Shown: positions 52,947 to 60,787 of the stretch, piece after piece | Layout of the letters: each line of letters opens with the position of its first letter | Position numbering within the stretch: position 1 is the first letter of the stretch | Assembly (NCBI GenBank): GCA_025384855.1 | Contig: JALAHT010000003.1 | Span: forward strand, 293,314-357,313 | Length of the DNA stretch: 64,000 bases | Direction: 5' to 3' | Source of the DNA: Luteirhabdus salina | Lineage (GTDB): Bacteria > Bacteroidota > Bacteroidia > Flavobacteriales > Flavobacteriaceae | Translations under genes and position numbers: made by a program | Notes under the pieces: generated by a model | The model's database searches: none | The model's input: only the letters and a program-made list of their open reading frames with translations | What the model was told of the DNA's origin: nothing

Positions 52947-53573
52947 TTAGTTGCGCTTACGGCCTCGACCGCCTTTATGATGCTTCTTCTTGTAGCGCTT
53001 TTTATTTTTTACTAGATCCTTAGCTTCAGATAAGTCCTCATCGGCACCTTTCAGGTTAATTTTCCCATCAGATAATTCGAATAAATGGTCAAAAATTACC
53101 TTATCTTCAACCGTATCGCGATTCCAATTAAGGTAGCACTTCTTCATATGATTGGCAATCGTAAGAATCAATCCTTCTTTTTTATCGCCTTCTTCCCAAC
53201 TATTCGCCACATCGATCATACGCTTGATATTGTTTCCGTAGAAACGATATTTAGGATAGTTCTGTGGGTACTGAAGCGGATCGGGTCGTTCACTCAGCTC
53301 TTCTCTTGAAGGCTTTGGAAAAGGAGCATCGACGTCCAATTTAAAATCGGACATGATAATTAACTGATCCCATAACTTATGTTGAAAATCGGGAACATCG
53401 CGAAGGTGCGGATTCAGATTCCCCATAACCGCGATTATACTTTTTGCGTTCTTGTTGCGTTCTTCACGGTCTTCGATCTCGACCGTTTGTTCCACCATTT
53501 TCTGAATGTGACGTCCGTATTCGGGAATGATCAGCTGTGGACGATCGCTGTTATATTCTAAATTATCAACCAA
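52947..53573 (-). CDS. DUF4290 family protein
   Basis: 208 residues, no signal peptide. The block LEYNSDRPQLIIPEYGRHIQ and RDVPDFQHKLWDQLIIMSDF identify DUF4290, a Bacteroidota family of unknown role. The C-terminus is strongly basic (KKRYKKKHHKGGRGRKRN), as in some RNA- or ribosome-binding proteins. It lies directly upstream of murA, an arrangement I recall from other Flavobacteriia, so a link to cell-wall growth is possible but unproven. Confidence 0.88.
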   Translation of the reverse strand: MVDNLEYNSDRPQLIIPEYGRHIQKMVEQTVEIEDREERNKNAKSIIAVMGNLNPHLRDVPDFQHKLWDQLIIMSDFKLDVDAPFPKPSREELSERPDPLQYPQNYPKYRFYGNNIKRMIDVANSWEEGDKKEGLILTIANHMKKCYLNWNRDTVEDKVIFDHLFELSDGKINLKGADEDLSEAKDLVKNKKRYKKKHHKGGRGRKRN

Positions 53574-53623
53574 AATTATATGGGATTTAAAAAATTCGTT
53601 CAGTAGCTTGCAAAATACTAAAA

Positions 53624-53917
53624 TTAAAGGGAAATGATCCCTTCGATATCGGAAACTTCAAGATATTTCTGAATCACCGCATCGGGCGAATCCATGGTAA
53701 CGCGAATGGAAACGCTGGTGTAGGTTCCTTTCGAGGAGTCACGGGTTTTTATCAATGCATCGGTACCATCGAAAGCAGCTTCTACTTCGGCTATTTTATC
53801 GAGTTCACTAGGAACGATAAACTTATACATATATGGCGCAGGCCAATTTGTATCTTGTTCCAATTGCTCTCGAAGGCGTGCATAAAATTCTTCCGTTTTT
53901 TTATCTTTTTGCTTCAT
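53624..53917 (-). CDS. DUF493 family (YbeD-like) protein
   Basis: 97 residues from the ATG at 53917 (MKQKDKKTEEFYARLREQLE); the longer reading to 53998 starts before a -7 element and is rejected. The ferredoxin-like fold of DUF493 is seen in YMYKFIVPSELDKIAEVEAA and KGTYTSVSIRVTMDSPDAV. YbeD-type proteins are small, probably regulatory; partner unknown. Confidence 0.88.
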   Translation of the reverse strand: MKQKDKKTEEFYARLREQLEQDTNWPAPYMYKFIVPSELDKIAEVEAAFDGTDALIKTRDSSKGTYTSVSIRVTMDSPDAVIQKYLEVSDIEGIISL

Positions 53918-53944
53918 AAATTTTTCCTTTTCACACAGCAGCCA

Positions 53945-53952
53945 CAAAGATA
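53945..53952 (-). promoter_or_regulatory. -7 element deciding the DUF493 start
   Basis: Reads TATCTTTG on the minus strand between 53998 and the ATG at 53917. Confidence 0.55.
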
Positions 53953-54003
53953 CACTTTTCGCTGTGATGTTATTTTCCGAAATTTGTCCAAAAATCATTC
54001 CTA

Positions 54004-54537
54004 TTGGATACCAAACGAATTGTTATAACAGGTGGCCCTGGTTCCGGAAAAACCTCTCTTATCCAAAATCTAGAGGATGCCGGTCACGCTTGTTTACATG
54101 AAATTTCCAGAGAAGTCATTTTAGAAGCCCAACGGGAAGGAATTGAACAGCTGTTCCTTACAGATCCCGTCCTTTTCAGCAAAAAGCTATTAGAAGGAAG
54201 ATTGCTTCAATTTCATCAAGCGAAAGAACATGATAGCGATCATCTTTTCTACGATCGTGGGCTACCGGATGTTACCGCTTACATGGATTTCAAGAATACC
54301 GACTACCCTTCGTATTTTGTAGAAACTTGTGAAGCACATCGCTATGACCAGATTTTCGTACTTCCTCCGTGGGAATCGATATACACTCAGGATAACGAAC
54401 GGTACGAATCGTTTGAACAGGCAGTCGAAATTTATGAATGTCTACAAGCTGGCTATGAAAAATATGGCTATAGCATTACCAATGTTCCTATTGGTACTTT
54501 ACAGGAAAGGGCTACCTTTATTCTAAATCAATTGTAA
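54004..54537 (+). CDS. AAA-type ATPase/kinase (AAA_28, NadR- or Ttd14-like)
   Basis: 177 residues from a TTG start (no ATG is near). Walker A is RIVITGGPGSGKTSLI; FYDRGLPDVTAYMDF has the DR-G motif of AAA_28/NadR-like nucleoside kinases; FVLPPWESIYTQDNERYE is the lid-like region with Arg. The substrate phosphorylated or bound is unknown. It is followed by recQ after seven bases, so the two are co-transcribed. Confidence 0.85.
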   Translation: MDTKRIVITGGPGSGKTSLIQNLEDAGHACLHEISREVILEAQREGIEQLFLTDPVLFSKKLLEGRLLQFHQAKEHDSDHLFYDRGLPDVTAYMDFKNTDYPSYFVETCEAHRYDQIFVLPPWESIYTQDNERYESFEQAVEIYECLQAGYEKYGYSITNVPIGTLQERATFILNQL

Positions 54538-54544
54538 ACCGCGG

Positions 54545-56443
54545 TTGGAACGTCCTATCAACATCTTGGAGCAGTATTGGGGGTATCCTAATTTTCGCCC
54601 TTTACAGGAAGATATCATCGAATCGGTCCTTAACGGGCAGGATACGGTGGCCCTGCTCCCTACCGGCGGTGGAAAATCCATCTGTTTTCAGGTCCCTACG
54701 CTTTGCCAAGAAGGCATATGTATAGTGGTTTCGCCCTTGGTTGCCTTAATGGCGAATCAGGTGAAAGCGTTACAGGACAAAGGCATTAAGGCGCTCCATA
54801 TTTCAGGAGGAATTGCGGGTAACGACCTTCAGCGTTTATTAGAAAACGCGCTTTACGGTAAATACAAGTTCCTATACCTTTCACCAGAAAGACTACAACA
54901 GGAAATCGTTCAGCAATGGATCGAAAAACTGCCCGTATCGTTAATCGCTATCGATGAAGCCCACTGTATATCGCAATGGGGAAACGATTTTCGCCCGGCC
55001 TACCGAAATATTCATGTTTTACGCGAGCTTCACCCTTTGGTCCCAATGATAGCGCTTACCGCTACGGCCACGCCAGCCGTATTGGAGGATACGGTGGAAC
55101 AACTACAACTTGAACTTCCAAAGGTCTTTAAAAAATCGTTTGTCCGCGAAAACCTTGCTTACCGAACAAAAGTCATTGAAGACAAACTCGCCTTTGCTGA
55201 AAAACTGCTAAAGCAGAAACCGGGCGCTGCCATTATTTATGTTCGCAGTCGAAAAGCCACGGTAAATACCAGCAATCACCTTAATACATTAGGCATTCGG
55301 AGCACTTTTTTTCACGGTGGCCTACCGAGAAGGGAGAAAGAAGATCGATTGGAGCAATGGCTTTCGGGCTCGGTTCCCGTGATGGTCGCTACCAATGCAT
55401 TTGGAATGGGAATTGACCATCCACATGTTCGCTATGTGTTTCACTTTCAATTACCAGAAAGTTTGGAAAGCTATTTTCAGGAAGCGGGTCGCGCGGGTCG
55501 TGATGGTGACTATGCACAAGCATTTCTATTGTATTCAGAATATGATAAAAATCTTGTGAAAAAGCGTTTTGTAGAAACTTTACCGAGCGTGAAGGAGGTG
55601 AAGAAGCTATATCGGAAACTGAATAATTATTTTCAGATTTCCTATGGTGAAGGTGAATTTACCGAGCACAATTTCAACTTTTCAAAGTTCTGTGAAACCT
55701 ATTCGCTAAATACCTTATTAACCTATAATGGTCTGAATACCTTAGATCGATTAGGAATCATTCAGCTATCACAACAATTCGGAAGATCGTCTACCGTACA
55801 ATTTGTGGTGCCATCCAATACCGTACTTGGCTATTTTGAAGGCAAGGCGAATATTTCTGTCGTTGGAAAAACACTGCTCAGGATGTATGGTGGTATTTTT
55901 GAAACGCCTTCCTCAGTCGATTTGGAGTTACTTTCAAATAAAACCGGCCAGTCGGTACCGTTCTGCATAGAAGCGCTTCAGCAATTGGAACGGGATGGAA
56001 TTATCGAGCTAAACCTTCGTACCACCGATGCTAGCATTACTTTTTTGACGCCAAGGGAAGACGATCGGACCATAAATGTCGTGGCGAAGGATATCAAGGA
56101 ACAGCATACCAAAAAGAAGCAGCAAGTCGCAGAAATGCTTCAGTATGTGACGAATGATTCGGTCTGTAAAAGTGTTCAATTGGTTTCTTATTTTGGTGAA
56201 GAAGATGCGGAACCCTGCGGAATTTGTTCTGTCTGTGCTCCAGAACAGAAAATTCCACAGAAAAGGGAAGCACAGCTTATTTCAGAAAAAATTCTAATCC
56301 TATTGGAAGAAAGGGATATGGATGCCCGTGAACTTTCGCAAAAAACTACCTTTGCAGAAGCGAAAGTTGTCCATACATTACGAAAGCTGTTGGATGCCAA
56401 GAAAATTGCGGTCAATGCCCGAAATCAGTATACCTTATTATAA
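54545..56443 (+). CDS. recQ: RecQ-family ATP-dependent DNA helicase
   Basis: 632 residues from a TTG start (MERPINILEQYWGYPNFRPL). SF2 helicase motifs: LLPTGGGKSICFQVP (motif I), AIDEAHCISQWGNDFR (DEAH), ALTATATPAV, ATNAFGMGIDHPHVRYVFHF and QEAGRAGRDG (motif VI). A C-terminal cysteine pair (CGICSVCAP, near residue 560) replaces the usual zinc cluster, and the last 60 residues form a winged-helix/HRDC-like end. It unwinds recombination and replication intermediates. Confidence 0.93.
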   Translation: MERPINILEQYWGYPNFRPLQEDIIESVLNGQDTVALLPTGGGKSICFQVPTLCQEGICIVVSPLVALMANQVKALQDKGIKALHISGGIAGNDLQRLLENALYGKYKFLYLSPERLQQEIVQQWIEKLPVSLIAIDEAHCISQWGNDFRPAYRNIHVLRELHPLVPMIALTATATPAVLEDTVEQLQLELPKVFKKSFVRENLAYRTKVIEDKLAFAEKLLKQKPGAAIIYVRSRKATVNTSNHLNTLGIRSTFFHGGLPRREKEDRLEQWLSGSVPVMVATNAFGMGIDHPHVRYVFHFQLPESLESYFQEAGRAGRDGDYAQAFLLYSEYDKNLVKKRFVETLPSVKEVKKLYRKLNNYFQISYGEGEFTEHNFNFSKFCETYSLNTLLTYNGLNTLDRLGIIQLSQQFGRSSTVQFVVPSNTVLGYFEGKANISVVGKTLLRMYGGIFETPSSVDLELLSNKTGQSVPFCIEALQQLERDGIIELNLRTTDASITFLTPREDDRTINVVAKDIKEQHTKKKQQVAEMLQYVTNDSVCKSVQLVSYFGEEDAEPCGICSVCAPEQKIPQKREAQLISEKILILLEERDMDARELSQKTTFAEAKVVHTLRKLLDAKKIAVNARNQYTLL

Positions 56444-56452
56444 TATAACTAA

Positions 56453-57406
56453 ATGAGTAAAAAGTTACGAATAGTATTTATGGGAACACCCGATTTTGCG
56501 GTGGAAACCTTGAAACAATTATTAGCAGCAGGTAAAAATGTAGTGGGTGTCATCACTGCCCCGGATCGACCTGCCGGTCGCGGACGGAAACTTCGTCCCT
56601 CGCCAGTAAAAAAATTTGCCCAAGACGCGAACCTTCCCATTCTTCAACCAAAAAACTTAAAGGATGAAGCATTTTTATCGGAATTAAAAGCGCTAAATGC
56701 TACCCTTCAAATTGTTGTTGCCTTTAGAATGTTACCGAAGTCGGTTTGGGCCATGCCTGAATATGGTACTTTCAATTTACATGCATCCCTCCTTCCGCAG
56801 TATCGCGGGGCAGCCCCTATCAATTGGGCAATTATTAATCAAGAGAAAATAACGGGAGCAACCACTTTCTTTATCGACGAAAAAATCGATACGGGTGCAA
56901 TCATTGAAAAACGTGAAATTCCTATTGAAGAACATGAAACGGCCGGCAGCCTACATGATAAACTGATGACAATGGGTGCTGAGTTGGTACTTCATACGGT
57001 TGGTTTGATTGAAGATGGCAGCGCCCATCCGATAGCGCAGGAAGTAAAAAAACCTTTGAAGAATGCACCAAAACTTACTTCAGAAAACACTAGAATCGAT
57101 TGGAACAATAGCGCTGCAGAAGTGGAAGCCTTTGTGCGCGGCCTATCGCCATTTCCCGTAGCTTGGACACAGATGAAACAAGGTAATGACAAGCCTGTAT
57201 TAATTAAGGTCTATAATGCTAAGGCTGCTTCAAAGAAAATTTCCGATATGCCTGGAACATTGGAAATAGGAAAAAAGGAGATTCTAGTTGCCTGTGGAGA
57301 AGGTTCTTTAAGCATAACGGAATTGCAGTTGCCTGGGAAGCGAAAAATGGATACCGCTTCCTTGTTGAATGGCTTTCAATTTGAAAATGATGCCAAACTC
57401 TTGTAA
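56453..57406 (+). CDS. fmt: Methionyl-tRNA formyltransferase
   Basis: 317 residues. N-terminus RIVFMGTPDFAVETLKQLL, formyl-tetrahydrofolate site FNLHASLLPQYRGAAPINWA with the catalytic Asn and His, and a C-terminal OB-like domain. It formylates initiator Met-tRNA for translation start. It follows recQ by nine bases. A deformylase gene is not adjacent. Confidence 0.96.
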   Translation: MSKKLRIVFMGTPDFAVETLKQLLAAGKNVVGVITAPDRPAGRGRKLRPSPVKKFAQDANLPILQPKNLKDEAFLSELKALNATLQIVVAFRMLPKSVWAMPEYGTFNLHASLLPQYRGAAPINWAIINQEKITGATTFFIDEKIDTGAIIEKREIPIEEHETAGSLHDKLMTMGAELVLHTVGLIEDGSAHPIAQEVKKPLKNAPKLTSENTRIDWNNSAAEVEAFVRGLSPFPVAWTQMKQGNDKPVLIKVYNAKAASKKISDMPGTLEIGKKEILVACGEGSLSITELQLPGKRKMDTASLLNGFQFENDAKLL

Positions 57407-57455
57407 CCGCCTATGTTTACTGATATTGCTAAAATCCTAGTATTTTTGGCCGTGG

Positions 57456-57484
57456 TTATCAACAAAGCACCCAAGTTATCAACA
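57456..57484. repeat. Two TTATCAACA motifs 20 bases apart
   Basis: TTATCAACA at 57456-57464 and 57476-57484, one base from the DnaA-box consensus TTATCCACA. They lie between fmt and HU. Another copy is at 18770-18778. Function uncertain. Confidence 0.35.
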
Positions 57485-57510
57485 AAAACCTTGATTTACC
57501 GCGTCATTCC

Positions 57511-57540
57511 TTGCATGAACCGATAATCCGATTAAATTTG
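57511..57540 (+). promoter_or_regulatory. Promoter of the HU gene
   Basis: TTG at 57511-57513, 19-base spacer, TAAATTTG at 57533-57540: a full consensus match, as expected for a highly expressed gene. Confidence 0.8.
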
Positions 57541-57591
57541 TAGAGCAATTTAATCAAAGTTTAACCAATATTCATTTTTAAAAAGTAAACT

Positions 57592-57864
57592 ATGAACAAA
57601 TCAGATTTAATCGATGCAATGGCAGAAGATGCCGGAATCACAAAAGCAGCTGCTAAAAAAGCATTGGAGTCTTTCCTTGGAAACGTAGAAAAGTCTCTTA
57701 AGAAAGGTAACCGAGTTTCTCTAGTAGGTTTCGGTTCTTGGTCAGTTTCTAGAAGAGCTGCTCGTGAAGGACGTAACCCACAAACAGGTAAGACTATCAA
57801 GATTGCAGCTAAAAACGTTGTAAAGTTTAAAGCTGGATCTGACCTACAAAGTGCTGTGAACTAA
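57592..57864 (+). CDS. hup: HU-family DNA-binding protein
   Basis: 90 residues: MNKSDLIDAMAEDAGITKAA at the N-terminus and the beta-arm GFGSWSVSRRAAREGRNPQT followed by GKTIKIAAKNVVKFKAG. Histone-like dimer that bends and compacts DNA. It has a strong promoter and terminator, and its codon use looks biased to frequent codons, in keeping with high expression. Confidence 0.97.
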   Translation: MNKSDLIDAMAEDAGITKAAAKKALESFLGNVEKSLKKGNRVSLVGFGSWSVSRRAAREGRNPQTGKTIKIAAKNVVKFKAGSDLQSAVN

Positions 57865-57887
57865 TAGCAATATTGAACAAAACTTAG

Positions 57888-57914
57888 ACCCCGCAGTATT
57901 TGCGGGGTTTTTTT
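57888..57914 (+). terminator. Terminator after HU gene
   Basis: ACCCCGCA / TGCGGGGT, five-base loop, T run. Confidence 0.92.
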
Positions 57915-57995
57915 ATGACCAAAATCATGTTAAATCCTATTAAAATTGGTTTTTCAAGATTTAATGTTTAGTTTAGAGTTAACAAACGACGCGCC

Positions 57996-58556
57996 ATGAT
58001 AACATTGCGACCAGCCAAGGGAATGTTACTAGTTGCAGAACCCTCCATAATTGGGGATGTTTCTTTCAACCGATCGGTGGTGCTCCTGGCTGAATATAAT
58101 GAGAATGGTTCCGTTGGTTTTATTTTGAATAAACCTTTGGAATATTCCCTTCAAGACTTTATCCCTACCGTTACGTCCAACTTTCCCGTCTATAATGGAG
58201 GTCCGGTAGAGCAAGATAATCTTTACTTTATCCACCGTGTACCAGATTTAATCCCAGATAGTATTGAAATATCAAACGGTATCTATTGGGGTGGTGATTT
58301 CAGCACCGTATTGGAACTTTTGTCTGATAATCAGCTTTCTGAGGACACTATCCGATTCTTCTTAGGCTATTCTGGTTGGGAGAGTGAGCAGTTGGAACAG
58401 GAATTGGAGTTGAACAGTTGGGTTGTTATTCCGAACAATGATAAGAATGATATTATCGGAAAGTCATATTCCAACTTCTGGAAAGAAAAGATGATTGAGT
58501 TTGGTGGCGATTATGTGATTTGGTCGAATGCTCCCGAAAATCCGAATTACAACTAG
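57996..58556 (+). CDS. YqgE/AlgH family protein
   Basis: 186 residues. Start PAKGMLLVAEPSIIGDVSFN and NGSVGFILNKPLEYSL, then YNGGPVEQDNLYFIHR and FLGYSGWESEQLEQEL identify the YqgE (UPF0301/AlgH) family, a single-domain cytosolic protein with no settled role. It overlaps the convergent aminotransferase by four bases. Confidence 0.93.
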   Translation: MITLRPAKGMLLVAEPSIIGDVSFNRSVVLLAEYNENGSVGFILNKPLEYSLQDFIPTVTSNFPVYNGGPVEQDNLYFIHRVPDLIPDSIEISNGIYWGGDFSTVLELLSDNQLSEDTIRFFLGYSGWESEQLEQELELNSWVVIPNNDKNDIIGKSYSNFWKEKMIEFGGDYVIWSNAPENPNYN

Positions 58557-59392
58557 CCTAAACGCGCCTTCGCATTTAGTTTTCCTAGTAATTCCTTCGC
58601 TACAGTTGTATCATAGGTCTTTTTTCTATATTTCGTAATCGGTTGAATTCCTGTAATAACGTTGGTTAAGAACATTTCATCCGCCTTTTGAAGTTCGAAA
58701 GGCGAGATAGGCGTTTCATCTAAGATATAATCGGGTATGGTGCCAAGAATTTCGATTATTTGCTTTCGTGTAATTCCGTTTAGACAGCCGCTTTCCAATG
58801 GTGCCGTTTTGATTTTATAATCCTTCACCAAAAATAAGTTTCCATTTAATGCTTCAATAACCTCTTTTTTCTCATTCAATAGCAAACAATTCGCATAGCC
58901 ATTCTCCTGAGCGAAAATACTTCCCAGAATATTTGGCAGTTTTTGAGCAGATTTCAACGTTGAAAGTAGTCCGGAAGGAATGTAGTGGTCCTTAAAAAGC
59001 TCCACTTCATAGTCTTGGGCATCAAAAACATAGAAGGGATTTTCCAAAGAAGAAACCAAAATGGCAAACGTTACATCGTTTGTTGCCGGAAGATAGGTTC
59101 CTCCCTCCTTTCGCCATACAATAATTTTTGCACGATAGGCCTTGGCTTCCTCTTGAGCCTCAACGGTTTTCAGTACTTGTTCCTCGAGATATTCAGGAGT
59201 GAATTCCATGGGTATTTCCATTCGCATCACTCGCATAGACGACATTAATCTGAAGTAATGATCTTCCCAGAAATAAATCTTCTTACCAGAAACACGCAAG
59301 GTTTCAAATACAGCATCACCGTAGGTCAATCCTCGATTATGTACTGAAATAGTGTATTCTTCTTTTGTAAGCGTTCCGTTGAAATTCACCAT
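58553..59392 (-). CDS. Class IV aminotransferase (IlvE/PabC-like)
   Basis: 279 residues of fold-type IV PLP enzyme. VHNRGLTYGDAVFETLRV at the N-terminus, the PLP Lys in LSTLKSAQKLPNI, and the cofactor-phosphate region GCLNGITRKQIIEI. This family includes branched-chain aminotransferase, D-amino-acid aminotransferase and aminodeoxychorismate lyase; the sequence does not decide between them by eye. It overlaps yqgE tail to tail. Confidence 0.88.
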   Translation of the reverse strand: MVNFNGTLTKEEYTISVHNRGLTYGDAVFETLRVSGKKIYFWEDHYFRLMSSMRVMRMEIPMEFTPEYLEEQVLKTVEAQEEAKAYRAKIIVWRKEGGTYLPATNDVTFAILVSSLENPFYVFDAQDYEVELFKDHYIPSGLLSTLKSAQKLPNILGSIFAQENGYANCLLLNEKKEVIEALNGNLFLVKDYKIKTAPLESGCLNGITRKQIIEILGTIPDYILDETPISPFELQKADEMFLTNVITGIQPITKYRKKTYDTTVAKELLGKLNAKARLG

Positions 59393-59421
59393 AAAAAAAC
59401 CGTCCCTTTTGATTGGAACGG
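59393..59421 (-). terminator. Terminator of the START-like gene
   Basis: On the minus strand CCGTTCC / GGGACGG (one wobble) followed by a seven-T run that touches the start of the aminotransferase gene. Confidence 0.65.
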
Positions 59422-59465
59422 CGCAAAGTTACTATATTTTTAAGCGCTTTAAGAGCGCTGATTTT

Positions 59466-59852
59466 CTATTTTGAACCAAGAATCTGTTTAAGATCGGAAA
59501 TACTATTTTCCCATAACATCTTCCCTTCCTCAATTTCATCTTCTTCAGCATAATCGGTTACCATGAGTGAAACATCCTTGGTAATTTCATCTACCTGTAT
59601 TCGAAGTTCGAAATAGTATGAAGTATCCTCATCATCCATCCATCGAAATTTGATTCGCTCACCACTTTTTTTACCGAGTAGTTTAGCTTTTTCCTCGCTT
59701 CCTTCCCAAATAAAGGTGAAATACTCACCGCGGGAATTCACATTGTCGGCATACCATTCGCTCATGCCAGATGGGGTTGAAATATATTGATATAATAAGG
59801 ATGGAGAGACTTGTATGGGAAACTCCATTTCGTATTTGACTTTTTCTTCCAT
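59466..59852 (-). CDS. START-like (AHSA1/SRPBCC) domain protein
   Basis: 128 residues. Start EEKVKYEMEFPIQVSPSLLY, then ISTPSGMSEWYADNVNSRGE and the acidic C-terminal half (YAEEDEIEEGKMLWENSISD). Similar short proteins conserved in Flavobacteriia are annotated as START-like. The fold binds hydrophobic ligands or acts as chaperone partner; here the role is unknown. Confidence 0.85.
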   Translation of the reverse strand: MEEKVKYEMEFPIQVSPSLLYQYISTPSGMSEWYADNVNSRGEYFTFIWEGSEEKAKLLGKKSGERIKFRWMDDEDTSYYFELRIQVDEITKDVSLMVTDYAEEDEIEEGKMLWENSISDLKQILGSK

Positions 59853-59975
59853 GGTTCTTTGTTACTAGCGCCAATATATAGATTAATTCCAACTTTGGAA
59901 AGAAAGGGTGAAAAATTTTCTAAATACATTATACATGGCATAAGCAGCGATTTCTTCAAAAAAATGAAATGAAAC

Positions 59976-60006
59976 TTTGCACCCCATTATTTTGTTTCTA
60001 TCTTTG
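59976..60006 (+). promoter_or_regulatory. Promoter of tRNA-Met
   Basis: TTTG at 59976-59979, 19-base spacer, TATCTTTG at 59999-60006: full consensus. Confidence 0.8.
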
Positions 60007-60046
60007 CACCCGCCTAAGTAAAAAGGTGGCTTTTAAAATACGAATT

Positions 60047-60120
60047 GGCGAGGTAGCTCAGGTGGTTAGAGCGTCGGATTCATAACCCGGAGGTCTGGGG
60101 TTCAAGTCCCCATCTCGCTA
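60047..60120 (+). tRNA. tRNA-Met (anticodon CAT)
   Basis: 74 bases without encoded CCA. Acceptor GGCGAGG pairs with TCTCGCT (two wobbles), D arm GCTC/GAGC, anticodon loop TTCATAA with anticodon CAT, T arm TGGGG-TTCAAGT-CCCCA and discriminator A. The normal G-C clip of initiator tRNA is not seen, so elongator Met is likelier; an Ile tRNA with lysidine-modified CAT is possible. Confidence 0.93.
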
Positions 60121-60124
60121 CAAC

Positions 60125-60154
60125 AAATCCCCGATAAATCGTCGGGGATTTTTT
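60125..60154 (+). terminator. Terminator after tRNA-Met
   Basis: AAATCCCCGA / TCGGGGATTT followed by T run. Confidence 0.88.
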
Positions 60155-60166
60155 ATTCATGGTAGG

Positions 60167-60643
60167 TTAAAATCGAGGCTCTTCATCCATATAACGTGTC
60201 AGTCTTTTTCGCACTGTACTTCGAAGCTTACGTTTAAAAAAGGGTGTCCATCCCAACAAAATACCAGGTACACCGAAAGCTTGTCTCGACCATTTCCATA
60301 GATTGAATGTATCGATATGCTTTACTATTTTTCCATCTTCAACATATAACTCAGCCGTAATGTTGTTTACAACAATTCGCCTTTTTGGACCGAATGGATA
60401 ACTTGCTTTCCACTTCACTATAGCCTTCAATTCATGAATTTCGACAAGCTCATAGTCAATCGTTCCGTTCGCGTCCATATTCTTTGTCAGCATACCCCAC
60501 ATAGCTTTTGCTTCAGCTCCGTAAAGATTTCCAAATACTGGATCATAAAAGTGGATATCATCGGAATAGCATGAAATCATACCCTCAGCATTTTTTTCTG
60601 TAAATGATGAATAAAACTGATGCGCAAGTTCATTTACTGTCAT
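60167..60643 (-). CDS. NTF2-like (SnoaL-type) protein
   Basis: 158 residues. NELAHQFYSSFTEKNAEGMI at the N-terminus, then CYSDDIHFYDPVFGNLYG and EWEL-type strands, typical of the NTF2-like/SnoaL fold used by small hydrolases, isomerases and stress proteins. A basic C-terminal tail follows. Function unknown. It stands between tRNA-Met and the recombinase gene, on the opposite strand. Confidence 0.85.
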   Translation of the reverse strand: MTVNELAHQFYSSFTEKNAEGMISCYSDDIHFYDPVFGNLYGAEAKAMWGMLTKNMDANGTIDYELVEIHELKAIVKWKASYPFGPKRRIVVNNITAELYVEDGKIVKHIDTFNLWKWSRQAFGVPGILLGWTPFFKRKLRSTVRKRLTRYMDEEPRF

Positions 60644-60720
60644 AACAAATTATTTAGAAACTAAGATAACGTATTCTCCCAGATAACTTCAGGTAATGAA
60701 TTTGTTATACTATGAAACCA

Positions 60721-60751
60721 TTGCTTACGATTTTTCTTTTTGTTATTTTTG
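60721..60751 (+). promoter_or_regulatory. Promoter of the recombinase gene
   Basis: TTG at 60721-60723, 20-base spacer, TATTTTTG at 60744-60751; the ATG follows at 60788. Confidence 0.6.
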
Positions 60752-60787
60752 AATAGCACTCCCTAGCTGCCTTAATATCTATTTCAA

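Noticed and set aside
57456..57484. Replication origin at the TTATCAACA motifs
   Set aside because: Only two motifs, each one base off the DnaA box, with no dnaA gene or AT-rich unwinding region; a regulatory or chance origin is likelier.
60047..60787. Genomic island inserted at tRNA-Met
   Set aside because: The recombinase is near the tRNA, but an unrelated gene on the other strand lies between them and no tRNA-end direct repeat is seen. The recombination sites lie on the other side of the recombinase.
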